A DNA stretch of 64,000 nt from Ketobacter sp. (GTDB lineage Bacteria; Pseudomonadota; Gammaproteobacteria; Pseudomonadales; Ketobacteraceae): positions 124,001 to 188,000 of the forward strand of contig NZ_RCHN01000006.1 in the NCBI RefSeq assembly GCF_003671495.1, given 5' to 3'. This document shows, piece by piece, positions 18,862 through 27,106 of the stretch. Made by a program: the position numbers and the translations under genes. The notes below the pieces were generated by a model, which made no database searches, was not told the origin of the DNA, and worked only from the letters and a program-made list of their open reading frames with translations. The stretch's first letter is position 1. Every line of letters starts with the position of its first letter.

Positions 18862-19527
18862 ATGATTGGTCAATCCGTTACCCGTAACAGCATCATCCTC
18901 GGCGTGTTTGCCATTATTACCACCGGGCTGGTGGTGGCCACGGCCAACCTGACCAAAGACAAGATTGCGCTGGAAAAGCAGAATGCCATGAAGCGCAGCC
19001 TGTTGGAGGTCATGCCCAGTGAACGCCTGGATAACGATTTGCTCTCCAGCGTGGTGGAATTGCCAGCCAGCCAGCTGTTGGGCACCGCAGACAGCCGCCA
19101 GGCCTATGTGGCCAAACGGGATGGCCACCCCACCGGGATCATCTTTCAGGTGGTGGCGCCAGAGGGCTACGGGGGCTCCATCAACCTGATGGTGGGCATT
19201 ACCGAACAGGGTGAGATCACCGGCGTGCGGGTTATTCCCCCGCATTTCGAAACACCGGGCCTGGGGGATGCCATTGATGTGCAGAAATCCGACTGGATCA
19301 TGTCCTTCAACGGCAAATCGCTTGCCAATCTGAATGAGAAAGGGTGGCGGGTGAAAAAAGATGGCGGGCAGTTCGACGCGTTCACCGGGGCCACCATTAC
19401 GCCGCGGGCGGTGGTGGATGCGGTTCACAAAGCTCTGCTCTATTTTCAGCAGCACCAGAGTGAACTCCTGCACGGCACCCCGGCCCGGGCGGACGTGGCG
19501 GCGGTGCAACCCGGTACACACGATTAG
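18862..19527 (+). CDS. rsxG: Electron transport complex subunit RsxG/RnfG
   Basis: The 221-residue protein has one N-terminal membrane helix (about 12-30) and a periplasmic FMN-binding domain. The flavinylation motif is DAFTGATITPRAVV, in which the second threonine of TGAT(I)T carries FMN through a phosphoester bond in characterised relatives. The motif HFETPGLGD is also typical of RnfG/NqrC. It accepts electrons on the outer side of the membrane within the Rsx complex. Confidence 0.96.
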   Translation: MIGQSVTRNSIILGVFAIITTGLVVATANLTKDKIALEKQNAMKRSLLEVMPSERLDNDLLSSVVELPASQLLGTADSRQAYVAKRDGHPTGIIFQVVAPEGYGGSINLMVGITEQGEITGVRVIPPHFETPGLGDAIDVQKSDWIMSFNGKSLANLNEKGWRVKKDGGQFDAFTGATITPRAVVDAVHKALLYFQQHQSELLHGTPARADVAAVQPGTHD

Positions 19528-19549
19528 CGGCTCTGTAATCTGAATACTC

Positions 19550-19576
19550 AGGTACAGCGGACACAAAGGTACAGCG
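19550..19576 (+). repeat. Direct repeat of a 10-bp sequence covering the rsxE ribosome-binding region
   Basis: AGGTACAGCG occurs at 19550-19559 and again at 19567-19576, three bases before the rsxE ATG at 19579. The second copy supplies the likely Shine-Dalgarno bases (AAAGG). It looks like a small local duplication in the 51-base gap between rsxG and rsxE. Confidence 0.55.
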
Positions 19577-19578
19577 AC

Positions 19579-20292
19579 ATGTCAGCAGAAGACTACAAGA
19601 AGATTACCGTGGACGGATTGTGGAAGAACAACCCGGCGCTGGTTCAGGTACTGGGCCTGTGCCCATTGCTGGCCGTCTCCGGCAGTGTGGTGAATGCCCT
19701 CGCCCTGGGACTGGCCACCACCTGTGTGCTCACCCTGTCCAACCTGGCGGTGTCGTTGATTCGCAATGCCACCACCGATGCCATCCGCCTGCCCACGTTC
19801 GTCATGATCATCGCGGCCTTCACCACCTGCATCGAATTTCTGATGAACGCCTTCACCTACGAGCTGTACCTGATCCTGGGCATCTTTATCCCCCTTATCG
19901 TCACCAACTGCATTGTACTGGGGCGGGCCGATGCCTTTGCCAGCAAGCACAATGTGCCGGCCGCCCTGTGGGATGGCCTGATGATGGGCGCAGGCTTCAG
20001 CCTGGTGCTGGTGCTGTTGGGTGCCGTGCGCGAGCTGATCGGTACCGGCGCGCTGTTTGCGAATATGCACCTGTTGTTTGGCGACATCGCGCTGCACTGG
20101 AAAATCGAGCTGATTGCAGACTACCGGGGCTTCCTCATCGCCATTCTGCCGCCGGGGGCCTTTATGCTGCTGGGCGTCTTGCTGGCCCTGAAGAACATCA
20201 TTGATGCACGCATGGAAGCCGCCGCCAAGGCCAGGAAAGACAAATCCACCGTGGGCAGCAAACGGGTGCGGACCACCGGCAATATCGCCTGA
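19579..20292 (+). CDS. rsxE: Electron transport complex subunit RsxE/RnfE
   Basis: The 237-residue membrane protein is homologous to RsxA, with six helices. Typical sequences are [18 protein letters not shown] and [19 protein letters not shown]. It completes the rsxABCDGE operon and pairs with RsxA in the membrane core. The C-terminus is a short Lys/Arg-rich cytoplasmic tail. nth follows after 35 bases on the same strand, the standard gammaproteobacterial order. In E. coli the Rsx complex keeps SoxR reduced; in other bacteria Rnf drives ferredoxin reduction. Which applies here cannot be told from the window. Confidence 0.97.
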   Translation: MSAEDYKKITVDGLWKNNPALVQVLGLCPLLAVSGSVVNALALGLATTCVLTLSNLAVSLIRNATTDAIRLPTFVMIIAAFTTCIEFLMNAFTYELYLILGIFIPLIVTNCIVLGRADAFASKHNVPAALWDGLMMGAGFSLVLVLLGAVRELIGTGALFANMHLLFGDIALHWKIELIADYRGFLIAILPPGAFMLLGVLLALKNIIDARMEAAAKARKDKSTVGSKRVRTTGNIA

Positions 20293-20327
20293 ACACCTGC
20301 AGTAGTCATGAACCAGTAACCGGCAGC

Positions 20328-20966
20328 ATGAACAAAGAGAAGCGGTACGAAATATTTTCCCGCCTGCGGGACCAGAACCCGAATCCCACCACAGAGCTGG
20401 AGTACAGCAGTACCTTCGAGCTGCTGATCGCGGTGATTCTGTCGGCCCAGGCCACCGATGTGAGCGTCAACAAGGCCACCGCCAAGCTCTATCCGGTGGC
20501 CAATACCCCAGCCGCCATCTACCGGCTGGGCGTCAAGGGGCTCACGCCCTACATCAAGACCATCGGCCTCTTCAACAGCAAGGCAGAAAACGTCATCAAG
20601 ACCTGCAAAATACTGATGGATGAGTACGATGGCGAAGTGCCCGGCGAGCGCAAGGCCCTGGAGTCGCTGCCCGGGGTAGGCCGTAAAACCGCGAACGTGG
20701 TCTTGAACACGGCCTTTGGTCAACCGGCCATGGCGGTTGACACCCACATCTTTCGGGTGTCCAATCGAACCAAAATCGCGCCCGGTAAAACCGTGCTGGA
20801 AGTGGAAAAAAAGCTGCTGCGCAATGTGCCCAGGGAATTCCTGCTGGATGCCCATCACTGGCTGATATTGCACGGCCGCTATGTCTGCACCGCCCGCAAA
20901 CCCCGTTGCGGTGCCTGCATCATTGAAGACCTGTGCGAATACAAAGATAAAACGGAATACGAGTGA
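20328..20966 (+). CDS. nth: Endonuclease III
   Basis: The 212-residue base-excision repair glycosylase/AP lyase shows a helix-hairpin-helix [18 protein letters not shown] containing the catalytic lysine (GRKTA). The catalytic aspartate is in [11 protein letters not shown]. The C-terminal [4Fe-4S] cluster follows C-x6-C-x2-C-x5-C ([17 protein letters not shown]). It removes oxidised pyrimidines from DNA. It directly follows rsxE, as in E. coli, and a small YcaR-like gene follows 7 bases later. Confidence 0.98.
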   Translation: MNKEKRYEIFSRLRDQNPNPTTELEYSSTFELLIAVILSAQATDVSVNKATAKLYPVANTPAAIYRLGVKGLTPYIKTIGLFNSKAENVIKTCKILMDEYDGEVPGERKALESLPGVGRKTANVVLNTAFGQPAMAVDTHIFRVSNRTKIAPGKTVLEVEKKLLRNVPREFLLDAHHWLILHGRYVCTARKPRCGACIIEDLCEYKDKTEYE

Positions 20967-20973
20967 GGCCGCT

Positions 20974-21186
20974 ATGTTTGACACCAGACTTCTGGAAATC
21001 CTGGTTTGCCCGGTCACCAAGGCCAAACTGGAATACGACTCTGAAAAAGACGAATTGATCAGTCTGGCCGGCAACCTGGCCTATCCCGTTCGTGACGGCA
21101 TTCCGGTGATGCTGGAGGAAGAAGCCCGCCAAATCACTCTGGACGAGAAAGAAGCCTACAAACGCCAGTTCAAAGCCCAAGGATAA
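20974..21186 (+). CDS. YcaR/Trm112-like small protein
   Basis: This 70-residue protein ([19 protein letters not shown]) resembles the UPF0434/Trm112 family of short beta-rich proteins. Only one of the usual zinc-binding cysteines is kept (LVCPVTK), as in many proteobacterial members. A GAGTGAGG ribosome site sits just upstream of the ATG at 20974, which fixes the start. Eukaryotic Trm112 activates methyltransferases; the role of the bacterial short form is not established. It is packed between nth and the esterase gene in one transcription unit. Confidence 0.85.
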   Translation: MFDTRLLEILVCPVTKAKLEYDSEKDELISLAGNLAYPVRDGIPVMLEEEARQITLDEKEAYKRQFKAQG

Positions 21187-21192
21187 CGCCAG

Positions 21193-21861
21193 GTGTTTGC
21201 CACGCCGCTGCGCAGGGAAATTGTTGAGCCCACCACACCCGCCGATGCCTGCGTCATCTGGTTGCATGGCTTGGGAGCCAGTGGTCATGACTTTGTACCG
21301 GTGGTACCGCACCTGAAACTGAAAGCGGGGCTGGCGGTTCGATTTATTTTCCCCCATGCGCCGGACATTCCGGTGACCTGTAACGGCGGTTATGTGATGC
21401 CCGCCTGGTACGATATCCTGGCCCTCACCGAAATCCGGGAGATCAACCTGGATCACCTGCGCCAGGCGCAAGCGGCCATCAACCAGCTGATTCAGGAGCA
21501 GTTGGACCTGGGCATTCCCGCCCACCGCATCGTGTTGATCGGCTTCTCCCAGGGCGGCGCCGTCGCCTATCACACAGCTCTGCAGTTTCATCAACGACTG
21601 GCCGGCCTGATAGCGCTGTCCACCTATTTACCCAATCCGGATACCCTGGCGGCGGAAGCGCGAATCCCCAATCAGGATTTGCCCATTCACATTGTCCATG
21701 GCGACTATGACGACATGGTAACCGAACGCGCCGCCCGCGCGGCCTATACCTGGCTGCAGGAACAGGGTTATAGCGTGGACTGGAACCACTATCCCATGGG
21801 ACATGAAGTCTGTATCACCGAGATTCGCCAGATCGGAGTGTGGCTCAATCAGTGGCTGTGA
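21193..21861 (+). CDS. Carboxylesterase/phospholipase-type alpha/beta hydrolase
   Basis: The 222-residue cytoplasmic hydrolase belongs to the small carboxylesterase (acyl-protein-thioesterase-like) family. LHGLGASGHDF forms the oxyanion region, GFSQGGAVAYH holds the nucleophilic serine, HGDYDDMV the aspartate and GHEVCI the histidine. It starts with GTG at 21193, with AAGGA about 9 bases upstream. Its 3' end overlaps the convergent PepSY gene by 17 bases. The substrate is unknown; short-chain esters or lysophospholipids are typical. Confidence 0.9.
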   Translation: MFATPLRREIVEPTTPADACVIWLHGLGASGHDFVPVVPHLKLKAGLAVRFIFPHAPDIPVTCNGGYVMPAWYDILALTEIREINLDHLRQAQAAINQLIQEQLDLGIPAHRIVLIGFSQGGAVAYHTALQFHQRLAGLIALSTYLPNPDTLAAEARIPNQDLPIHIVHGDYDDMVTERAARAAYTWLQEQGYSVDWNHYPMGHEVCITEIRQIGVWLNQWL

Positions 21862-23491
21862 CGGCAGGGGCCTCAACTGTCCAGACGCTGTCTGCGCTCC
21901 CGCTGTAAACCCGCTTGGCTGTGCTCATGGCCATCAGCCCAAAACACGCTGCGCCCATCACTGCCATCGCATCCACCCCCAGCGCCGCCACGCTGCCGTG
22001 GCTCCACCAGGCAGGCACCCATCCGGCCCAGCCCAGCAACGAACTGGCGGCAATACTGAGCGTCAATGCTGCGGCCACCCAGAGCAATTGCACAGAAGCC
22101 CTGGCAGCGCCCACCGTGAACGCCCAGGCAATGGCAAGGAAAAACGTCACGTAGTACACCAGTTGATGGCCAAGCAGCAGATTGTCCACCCAGCCGTGCA
22201 TCCACTTGGTGGCGGCAATGGTGGCCGACATGCCACACACAGCCCCCAGGCACACACCCACCGTAGCACTGGCCAGCCAACGCGCGTTACCGCGTTGAAC
22301 CGGCAGCGGCTGTCTGGGTTTCTGGCTGCGGCGCCGGCTTTCCACCCACAACAGGTTGCCTGTATAAAACAACCAAGCGCCGGCCAGCGCCAGAATGAAA
22401 TAGATCCATTTCTCCAAGGTGCCCCCAAAGGTGACAAAGTGAAGGGAGAAGATCGTGTTGATGGCAGTGAAGGCAGCCGCCTGATGGGATGGCAGGTAAT
22501 CCGTATTCAAGACCTCACCGGAGTAAGGGTGCAAGATGGCAAAGCTGCCCCAGGCTCGAGCCCCCATACCCTGCTGATCGTTCCCCCATACCCGCACCGC
22601 CGGCATGGGGCTGGTCACCCTCAGGTATTGCAGCATGGTGGGTTCAAACTCCGGCGCCAGCGCCTCGACCTGGGCCAGAATCTTCGCGGGGGGCAGTAAG
22701 TCGGCCGGCTCCTTGGGCGACGGGTCCGGTGCCGGCAACCCGGAACGAAAGGACTGGATCAAGGTGCCGTCGTGCACCACTTTGTCCTGTGCCATGTAAA
22801 TGCCATCATGGAAGGCGAAGCCCACGGCCGTTAACGCAATAATCACATGAAATGGCAAGCTGACAATGCCCACCACATTATGGGCATCCAACCACATGCG
22901 CTTGCGATTCTTGCCTAACCGGAAGGAGAGGATATCCTTGGCGAACGTGGGCAACACCACCACCAGGCCCGAAAACAATGCCAGCGCGTACAGCACCGCA
23001 AAGATCCCCATCACCCAGCGGGTGTATTCCGTATCGAAAGGCAATCCCACCACCCGATGCAACACATCCAGAAACTCCGCCAGCGGCGAAGGCGAAGCCT
23101 GCTCGATCACCAGCTCACCGTCGCCATCAAAGAAGGATTGATAGTGCACCTGGGCAAGCTGGTCGTGTTCGTCGGCACCTTCAGCCGCCACCATCCATGC
23201 CATGGCTGCCGGGCGGTGCTCCAGTGGGTGTAGGTGAATAAAGAATTCGTCTGCCACCGTAGGATCCTGAGCCAGGGTTTGCTGGATCAAAGCCTGGGTA
23301 TCCGCCACATCCACCCAGGCCGAGGTGTTCGCCGGGGGCGAGGCCCAGCGTTCGAGAGGCGCTTTGAATACCGTGAGTGCGCCGGCGTAGAACGCGATGA
23401 ACAACGCCATGCCCGCCACAATTCCGGTCCAGGTATGGACCCCCTTATACAACCGCGCCCATTGATTGAGCCGTGCCCGTTGCAACACCAT
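21845..23491 (-). CDS. PepSY-associated transmembrane protein (iron-uptake operon)
   Basis: The 548-residue membrane protein has four main membrane helices (near 20-40, 165-185, 215-235 and 365-385) and additional hydrophobic segments in the last third. PepSY-type soluble regions lie between them. Conserved family features include the N-terminal LYKGVHTWTGIVAGMALFI and VMGIFAVLYALALFSGLVV. Proteins of this type follow TonB-dependent receptors and are proposed to reduce ferric iron or process siderophores at the inner membrane. It is the last gene of the receptor operon, downstream of two small membrane proteins. The precise reaction is not established. Confidence 0.85.
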   Translation of the reverse strand: MVLQRARLNQWARLYKGVHTWTGIVAGMALFIAFYAGALTVFKAPLERWASPPANTSAWVDVADTQALIQQTLAQDPTVADEFFIHLHPLEHRPAAMAWMVAAEGADEHDQLAQVHYQSFFDGDGELVIEQASPSPLAEFLDVLHRVVGLPFDTEYTRWVMGIFAVLYALALFSGLVVVLPTFAKDILSFRLGKNRKRMWLDAHNVVGIVSLPFHVIIALTAVGFAFHDGIYMAQDKVVHDGTLIQSFRSGLPAPDPSPKEPADLLPPAKILAQVEALAPEFEPTMLQYLRVTSPMPAVRVWGNDQQGMGARAWGSFAILHPYSGEVLNTDYLPSHQAAAFTAINTIFSLHFVTFGGTLEKWIYFILALAGAWLFYTGNLLWVESRRRSQKPRQPLPVQRGNARWLASATVGVCLGAVCGMSATIAATKWMHGWVDNLLLGHQLVYYVTFFLAIAWAFTVGAARASVQLLWVAAALTLSIAASSLLGWAGWVPAWWSHGSVAALGVDAMAVMGAACFGLMAMSTAKRVYSGSADSVWTVEAPAVTATD

Positions 23492-23534
23492 GAGACTTAC
23501 CTCTCTACAGTCCCGTACTAAATCTCGGCCAGGG

Positions 23535-23822
23535 TTAAATCGCGGCCAATCCGAAAACCGCCAGATTAAGCAGCGCTAACCACACCCAGGCATGCACAGC
23601 CCGGCGCCAAAGAAAGCTGATGGCAAACACCGTTAACCATACCGGCATCACCATCCACATCGCCAACTGTACCCGAGCGGTCTGCACCATCTCCGGGGTC
23701 ATTAACATGAACAGCTTGCTGAACCCAAGCGCCAGAGTGAACCCCAGTATCAAGCCCGCCAGCCCCTGACCAAGCCAGCCGGACTGGAAGCCCTGCCGTG
23801 AATCCGAACGGGGGTTAACCAT
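23535..23822 (-). CDS. Small membrane protein, DUF3649-like
   Basis: This protein of about 95 residues starts MVNPRSDSRQGFQSGW at 23822, overlapping the end of the preceding gene by 8 bases. Three hydrophobic helices are visible (about 17-37, 49-70 and 75-93). The WLTVFAISFLWRRAVHAW segment resembles DUF3649 proteins annotated as iron-transporter accessories. It lies between the DUF3325-like gene and the PepSY gene, the usual order in ferric-siderophore operons. No catalytic residues are recognisable. Confidence 0.65.
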   Translation of the reverse strand: MVNPRSDSRQGFQSGWLGQGLAGLILGFTLALGFSKLFMLMTPEMVQTARVQLAMWMVMPVWLTVFAISFLWRRAVHAWVWLALLNLAVFGLAAI

Positions 23823-24084
23823 GGGTCCGCCTCCTGCGCAGCTGCAAGGCAGCGCCTGAATACGGTAGAACCACCAGCGCACACATGGTGCCGGTAAGCC
23901 ACACGGCCACCGCCACCACCGGCTGATAGGGCAACCACAGCAGGATGAAACTGCCCATCAGCAACACACTCCCCAGATATCGACCGAACGCGGGCAGCGG
24001 CTGACGACACCAGAGCTGCTTGGGCGAACTCAGGTAGATGCAACTGCTGCCGGTTACCAGCAGCATGGCGGCCAGAAGAACCAT
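23815..24084 (-). CDS. Small membrane protein, DUF3325-like
   Basis: The 89-residue protein has three hydrophobic helices and the motif YLSSPKQLWCRQPL after the first, which resembles the DUF3325 family. It lies 20 bases after the TonB-dependent receptor gene. Together with the next two genes it probably forms the inner-membrane part of an iron-compound uptake or reduction apparatus. The function of this family is unknown. Confidence 0.65.
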   Translation of the reverse strand: MVLLAAMLLVTGSSCIYLSSPKQLWCRQPLPAFGRYLGSVLLMGSFILLWLPYQPVVAVAVWLTGTMCALVVLPYSGAALQLRRRRTHG

Positions 24085-24104
24085 GGAATCCCTCCCGTCA
24101 GGCG

Positions 24105-26150
24105 TTAAAGGAAATAGGTGATGGAAAGCCCTACGTTGCGCGGTTCCACAATGGCCACATAACCGGCGGGATAGCGGCCCCCGGGAGGCTCACGCAGAGT
24201 AAAGGCTCGTTTGTCGAAGGCATTGTTGACGAACGCAGACACCAGCCAGTTTTCCACTTCATAGTTGGCGGTGAAATTCACCAGCGTGTAGTTGCCGGCA
24301 ATGCGCTCCTCGGTGTTTTCGAAGTCACCAAAATACTCATCCACATAGTTGGCGGCCGCACCCACATTGAAGGCGTCATTGAGCCAATACTTGGCACCCA
24401 GGTTCGCTGTGATCTCCGGCGCCGAGTTGAGTTCATTACCGGTGGCATCAGCAAAGCCTGCACCGGCATCCTTGATCTCCGTACGCAACAGGCCCAGGCC
24501 AGCAGTCACATCCAGGCTGCCACCCAACCGGGTCACCGCTTCCAGTTCCGCACCGTAGGTCACCACTTCATCCATATTGGTGATATAGCGGCTGGAACTC
24601 AGCGCCTGGTAGCCCTCATATTCGTTAAAGAACAGATTGGCGCTGAGGTAGGTGTCGGCGCTCAACTGACTGCGCAGGGTGGCTTCATAGGTGTCCACGG
24701 TTTCTTCGTCAAAATAATAGTATTGGCCCGCGGCGAAGTTGAGTGCACCACCGGGGGAGTTGTAACCTTTACGCGCACTCAGGCCCAGGGTGGTGCTGGC
24801 GGTGACGTCATACAGCAGCGCCAGTTTGGGCAGGCTGATGGTTTCCTCTTCATCCAGCACCGAGATGATCTGGCCGTTGTTGTAATTGAAGTTCCGCACC
24901 TGGGATTCCCGCTGCACACGGCCCCCGGCCACCACACGAAAAGCGTCGGTCACCGCGTAGGTCAGCTCCCCATAGAGGGCTTCGGAATCGCTTTCATCAT
25001 CGCCGAAGTAAGCAAAGGCGCCGGTGCTCTCAAAGTCCTGGCTGCGCTCGAAATACGCCAGCCCCAGAAACCCGTACACAACACCCTGCTGGTTACCCAT
25101 ATTGATTTTCACATCCAGGGTCTGGTCCTCTTCATCAAACACCAGTTGCTGCTCCGCCGCTGACGAAGGCTCATAGGACTCAAAGCCCCACTGGTAGTCC
25201 ACATACGCCCCCAGCACTTCAAAGGACAGACTGTCACTGACCTCATAATTCACCTTGAGGCTGGTGGTGTCGGCGTCGGTATCAATATCGCGGAAATAGA
25301 TACGCTGGTAATCCCAGGGATCATCCGCCGCGTAATAGACCCGCCCGGTGTCCCCGGATTCGTTATTGCTGGAGTAGGTCAACAGGGTCTTGAGCTGGTC
25401 CGTAGGGGTCCACAGCAGCTTGGCCCGCACCCGCTCCGTCAGCACTTCATTCAGATCATAATCGGCAGGATTGGTATCGAACTGTTCCTCGCTGGTGAGG
25501 GTTTCGCCGTCGGTGCGCTGGGCCGTGATGCGGAATGCCAGAGTGTCTTCCACAATGGGGCCGGACACCATGGCCGAGGTATCAACGAACTGCTCCTGAT
25601 TGCGGTAGCCCACACGCCCGGCAGCCTGCCAGTCGAAGGTTGGATCCTGGGTGGTGATGATGATGGAGCCACCGATGCTGTTGCGACCATTGCTGGTGGA
25701 CTGTGGCCCGCGGAACAATTCGATCTGGCGGATATCCCAAAGCCCGGAGTCACCGGTCAGGTCCGCCACAAAGGGTTCTGCCACCCCGTCCACCAAGGTG
25801 GAGACCCGGGGATTGGCACCACCGGATATGGAATTGAAGCCGCCGGCGGAGCCGTTGCCGCTGACGCCACGAATGTCCGGTACCGAACCCGAAGTAACCA
25901 CCACATTGCTGACTTCCGACACCACCTCACTGATGGTCCGGTACTGCACGCCCTCGATCTTTTCTTCCGGTATCACGGTGACCGAGGAAGTGGTCTCCTG
26001 CAGCGAACGGTCCACCTTCTCCCCGGTAACCGTCACCGTTTTCAACACCGAAGTCTCTTCAGACACCTCATCTGCATATACGCAGGTCAATCCCTGACCG
26101 GCCAGAACAGCCCCAAGTCCAATTTGGAGAATCCGATTGGCATTCTTCAT
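24105..26150 (-). CDS. TonB-dependent outer-membrane receptor
   Basis: The 681-residue protein has a signal peptide cleaved after about residue 26 (CVYA-DEV). A TonB-box-like stretch SVLKTVTVTG is followed by a plug domain containing DIRQIELFRGPQSTSNGRNS, then a beta-barrel ending in the aromatic C-terminus SITYFL. It imports an iron chelate or similar ligand using TonB energy. Iron control is supported by the Fur box and promoter at 26225-26269. The ligand is not evident; the barrel lacks an obvious haem-receptor FRAP/NPNL motif, and downstream accessory genes fit a siderophore-type substrate. Confidence 0.93.
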   Translation of the reverse strand: MKNANRILQIGLGAVLAGQGLTCVYADEVSEETSVLKTVTVTGEKVDRSLQETTSSVTVIPEEKIEGVQYRTISEVVSEVSNVVVTSGSVPDIRGVSGNGSAGGFNSISGGANPRVSTLVDGVAEPFVADLTGDSGLWDIRQIELFRGPQSTSNGRNSIGGSIIITTQDPTFDWQAAGRVGYRNQEQFVDTSAMVSGPIVEDTLAFRITAQRTDGETLTSEEQFDTNPADYDLNEVLTERVRAKLLWTPTDQLKTLLTYSSNNESGDTGRVYYAADDPWDYQRIYFRDIDTDADTTSLKVNYEVSDSLSFEVLGAYVDYQWGFESYEPSSAAEQQLVFDEEDQTLDVKINMGNQQGVVYGFLGLAYFERSQDFESTGAFAYFGDDESDSEALYGELTYAVTDAFRVVAGGRVQRESQVRNFNYNNGQIISVLDEEETISLPKLALLYDVTASTTLGLSARKGYNSPGGALNFAAGQYYYFDEETVDTYEATLRSQLSADTYLSANLFFNEYEGYQALSSSRYITNMDEVVTYGAELEAVTRLGGSLDVTAGLGLLRTEIKDAGAGFADATGNELNSAPEITANLGAKYWLNDAFNVGAAANYVDEYFGDFENTEERIAGNYTLVNFTANYEVENWLVSAFVNNAFDKRAFTLREPPGGRYPAGYVAIVEPRNVGLSITYFL

Positions 26151-26224
26151 CTAACCAGCCCCCAAAACGCATGAAATACACCGGAATCCCAAGGAACGGG
26201 CAGATATTCCGGATTGAGGTGACC

Positions 26225-26253
26225 AAAATACGCTCAGGAAAGATTGATGTCAA
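26225..26253 (-). promoter_or_regulatory. Predicted sigma-70 promoter of the TonB-receptor operon
   Basis: On the minus strand a consensus TTGACA (26253-26248), a 17-base spacer and TATTTT (26230-26225) form a strong promoter. Transcription would begin near 26218, leaving about 68 bases before the receptor ATG. The -35 box abuts and partly overlaps the Fur box. Confidence 0.65.
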
Positions 26254-26269
26254 ATGATAATCATTTACA
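26252..26269 (-). promoter_or_regulatory. Fur box
   Basis: Bases 26255-26269 read TGATAAT-C-ATTTACA, matching 12 of 14 positions of the 7-1-7 Fur consensus. Bases 26252-26266 also form a 7-1-7 palindrome (AAATGATAATCATTT). It overlaps the -35 of the receptor promoter, the expected position for Fe-Fur repression. Confidence 0.75.
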
Positions 26270-26312
26270 TTAGCATTATTAATTGTGGAAAAGGTACGCG
26301 ACCTCGGTGTAT

Positions 26313-26591
26313 TCAGTGGCCGTAGCCTTGCCAATAGTCCTGAATGGCCAACAGCCCTTTGCGCAACCCCACCAACAGGGCCACCGCAATGGGCGCCATT
26401 ACCCAGGTGGTGGAGAAGCCGCCCCACTCCACCACCAGATACACCACCGTGGCCCCCAGCACACCATAAAACCCGGCCAGCACCAGATTCACAAACAGCA
26501 GAATGCCGCTCACCACCATGCGGGTGAGCAGCGTATGGGCCTGTTGCGGATCTTGCCGGGACAGGAGGTTCTGAATGAGCCGGACAATCAT
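26313..26591 (-). CDS. Small membrane protein of unknown function
   Basis: If it starts at the ATG at 26591 (MIVRLIQNLL) this is a 92-residue protein with two hydrophobic helices (near 24-50 and 60-78). The N-terminus is basic and amphipathic (LIQNLLSRQDPQQAHTLL). I do not recognise the family. No good ribosome site precedes the ATG. A longer reading from 26663 would overlap gloA. It follows gloA on the same strand and ends about 60 bases before the Fur-regulated promoter. It is kept because codon pattern and helices look protein-like. Confidence 0.5.
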   Translation of the reverse strand: MIVRLIQNLLSRQDPQQAHTLLTRMVVSGILLFVNLVLAGFYGVLGATVVYLVVEWGGFSTTWVMAPIAVALLVGLRKGLLAIQDYWQGYGH

Positions 26592-26625
26592 GAGGCGGGA
26601 CGGGAACGCAGAGCGGCAGCGGTGA

Positions 26626-27012
26626 TCAGGATTTTCGACCCAGCAGCTCGATGGCGTAACCATCGGGATCTTTGACGAAAGCCAGGATGGTGCTGCCGTG
26701 CTTCATGGGGCCGGGCTCCCGGGTTATCACCCCACCGCGGGCGCGGATCTGTTCACAGGCCTGATAGACATCGTCCACTTCCAGGGCGATATGCCCGTAT
26801 CCATTACCCAGATCGTAGTGATCCGTATCCCAGTTGTGAGTCAATTCGATGCAGGCCTGATCACTTTCTTCACCATAACCGACGAATGCCAGGGTAAAAC
26901 GGCCATCCGGGTAGTCCTTGCGGCGCAGCAAATTCATGCCCAGCACTTCGGTATAGAAAGCGATGGCGCGATCCAGGTCGCCCACTCGAATCATGGTATG
27001 CAGTAAACGCAT
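26626..27012 (-). CDS. gloA: Lactoylglutathione lyase (glyoxalase I)
   Basis: The 128-residue enzyme isomerises the methylglyoxal-glutathione hemithioacetal. The expected metal ligands are present: His5 (LLHTMIRV), Glu in CIELTHNW, His in YGHIALEV and Glu in YAIELLG. The length matches the short Ni/Co-type bacterial enzyme. The ATG at 27012 is fixed by an AAGGAG site 7 bases upstream. It is cytoplasmic and detoxifies methylglyoxal; the glutathione-linked glutaredoxin gene is elsewhere in the window. Confidence 0.96.
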   Translation of the reverse strand: MRLLHTMIRVGDLDRAIAFYTEVLGMNLLRRKDYPDGRFTLAFVGYGEESDQACIELTHNWDTDHYDLGNGYGHIALEVDDVYQACEQIRARGGVITREPGPMKHGSTILAFVKDPDGYAIELLGRKS

Positions 27013-27106
27013 GGTAAGCTCCTTGGTGAAATCTCGGGTGCAGATAGCAGGTGCGAAAAGCCAGAGCATGGAGTCTACCATAACGCCGCTGGCGGATGCC
27101 GCAGGC

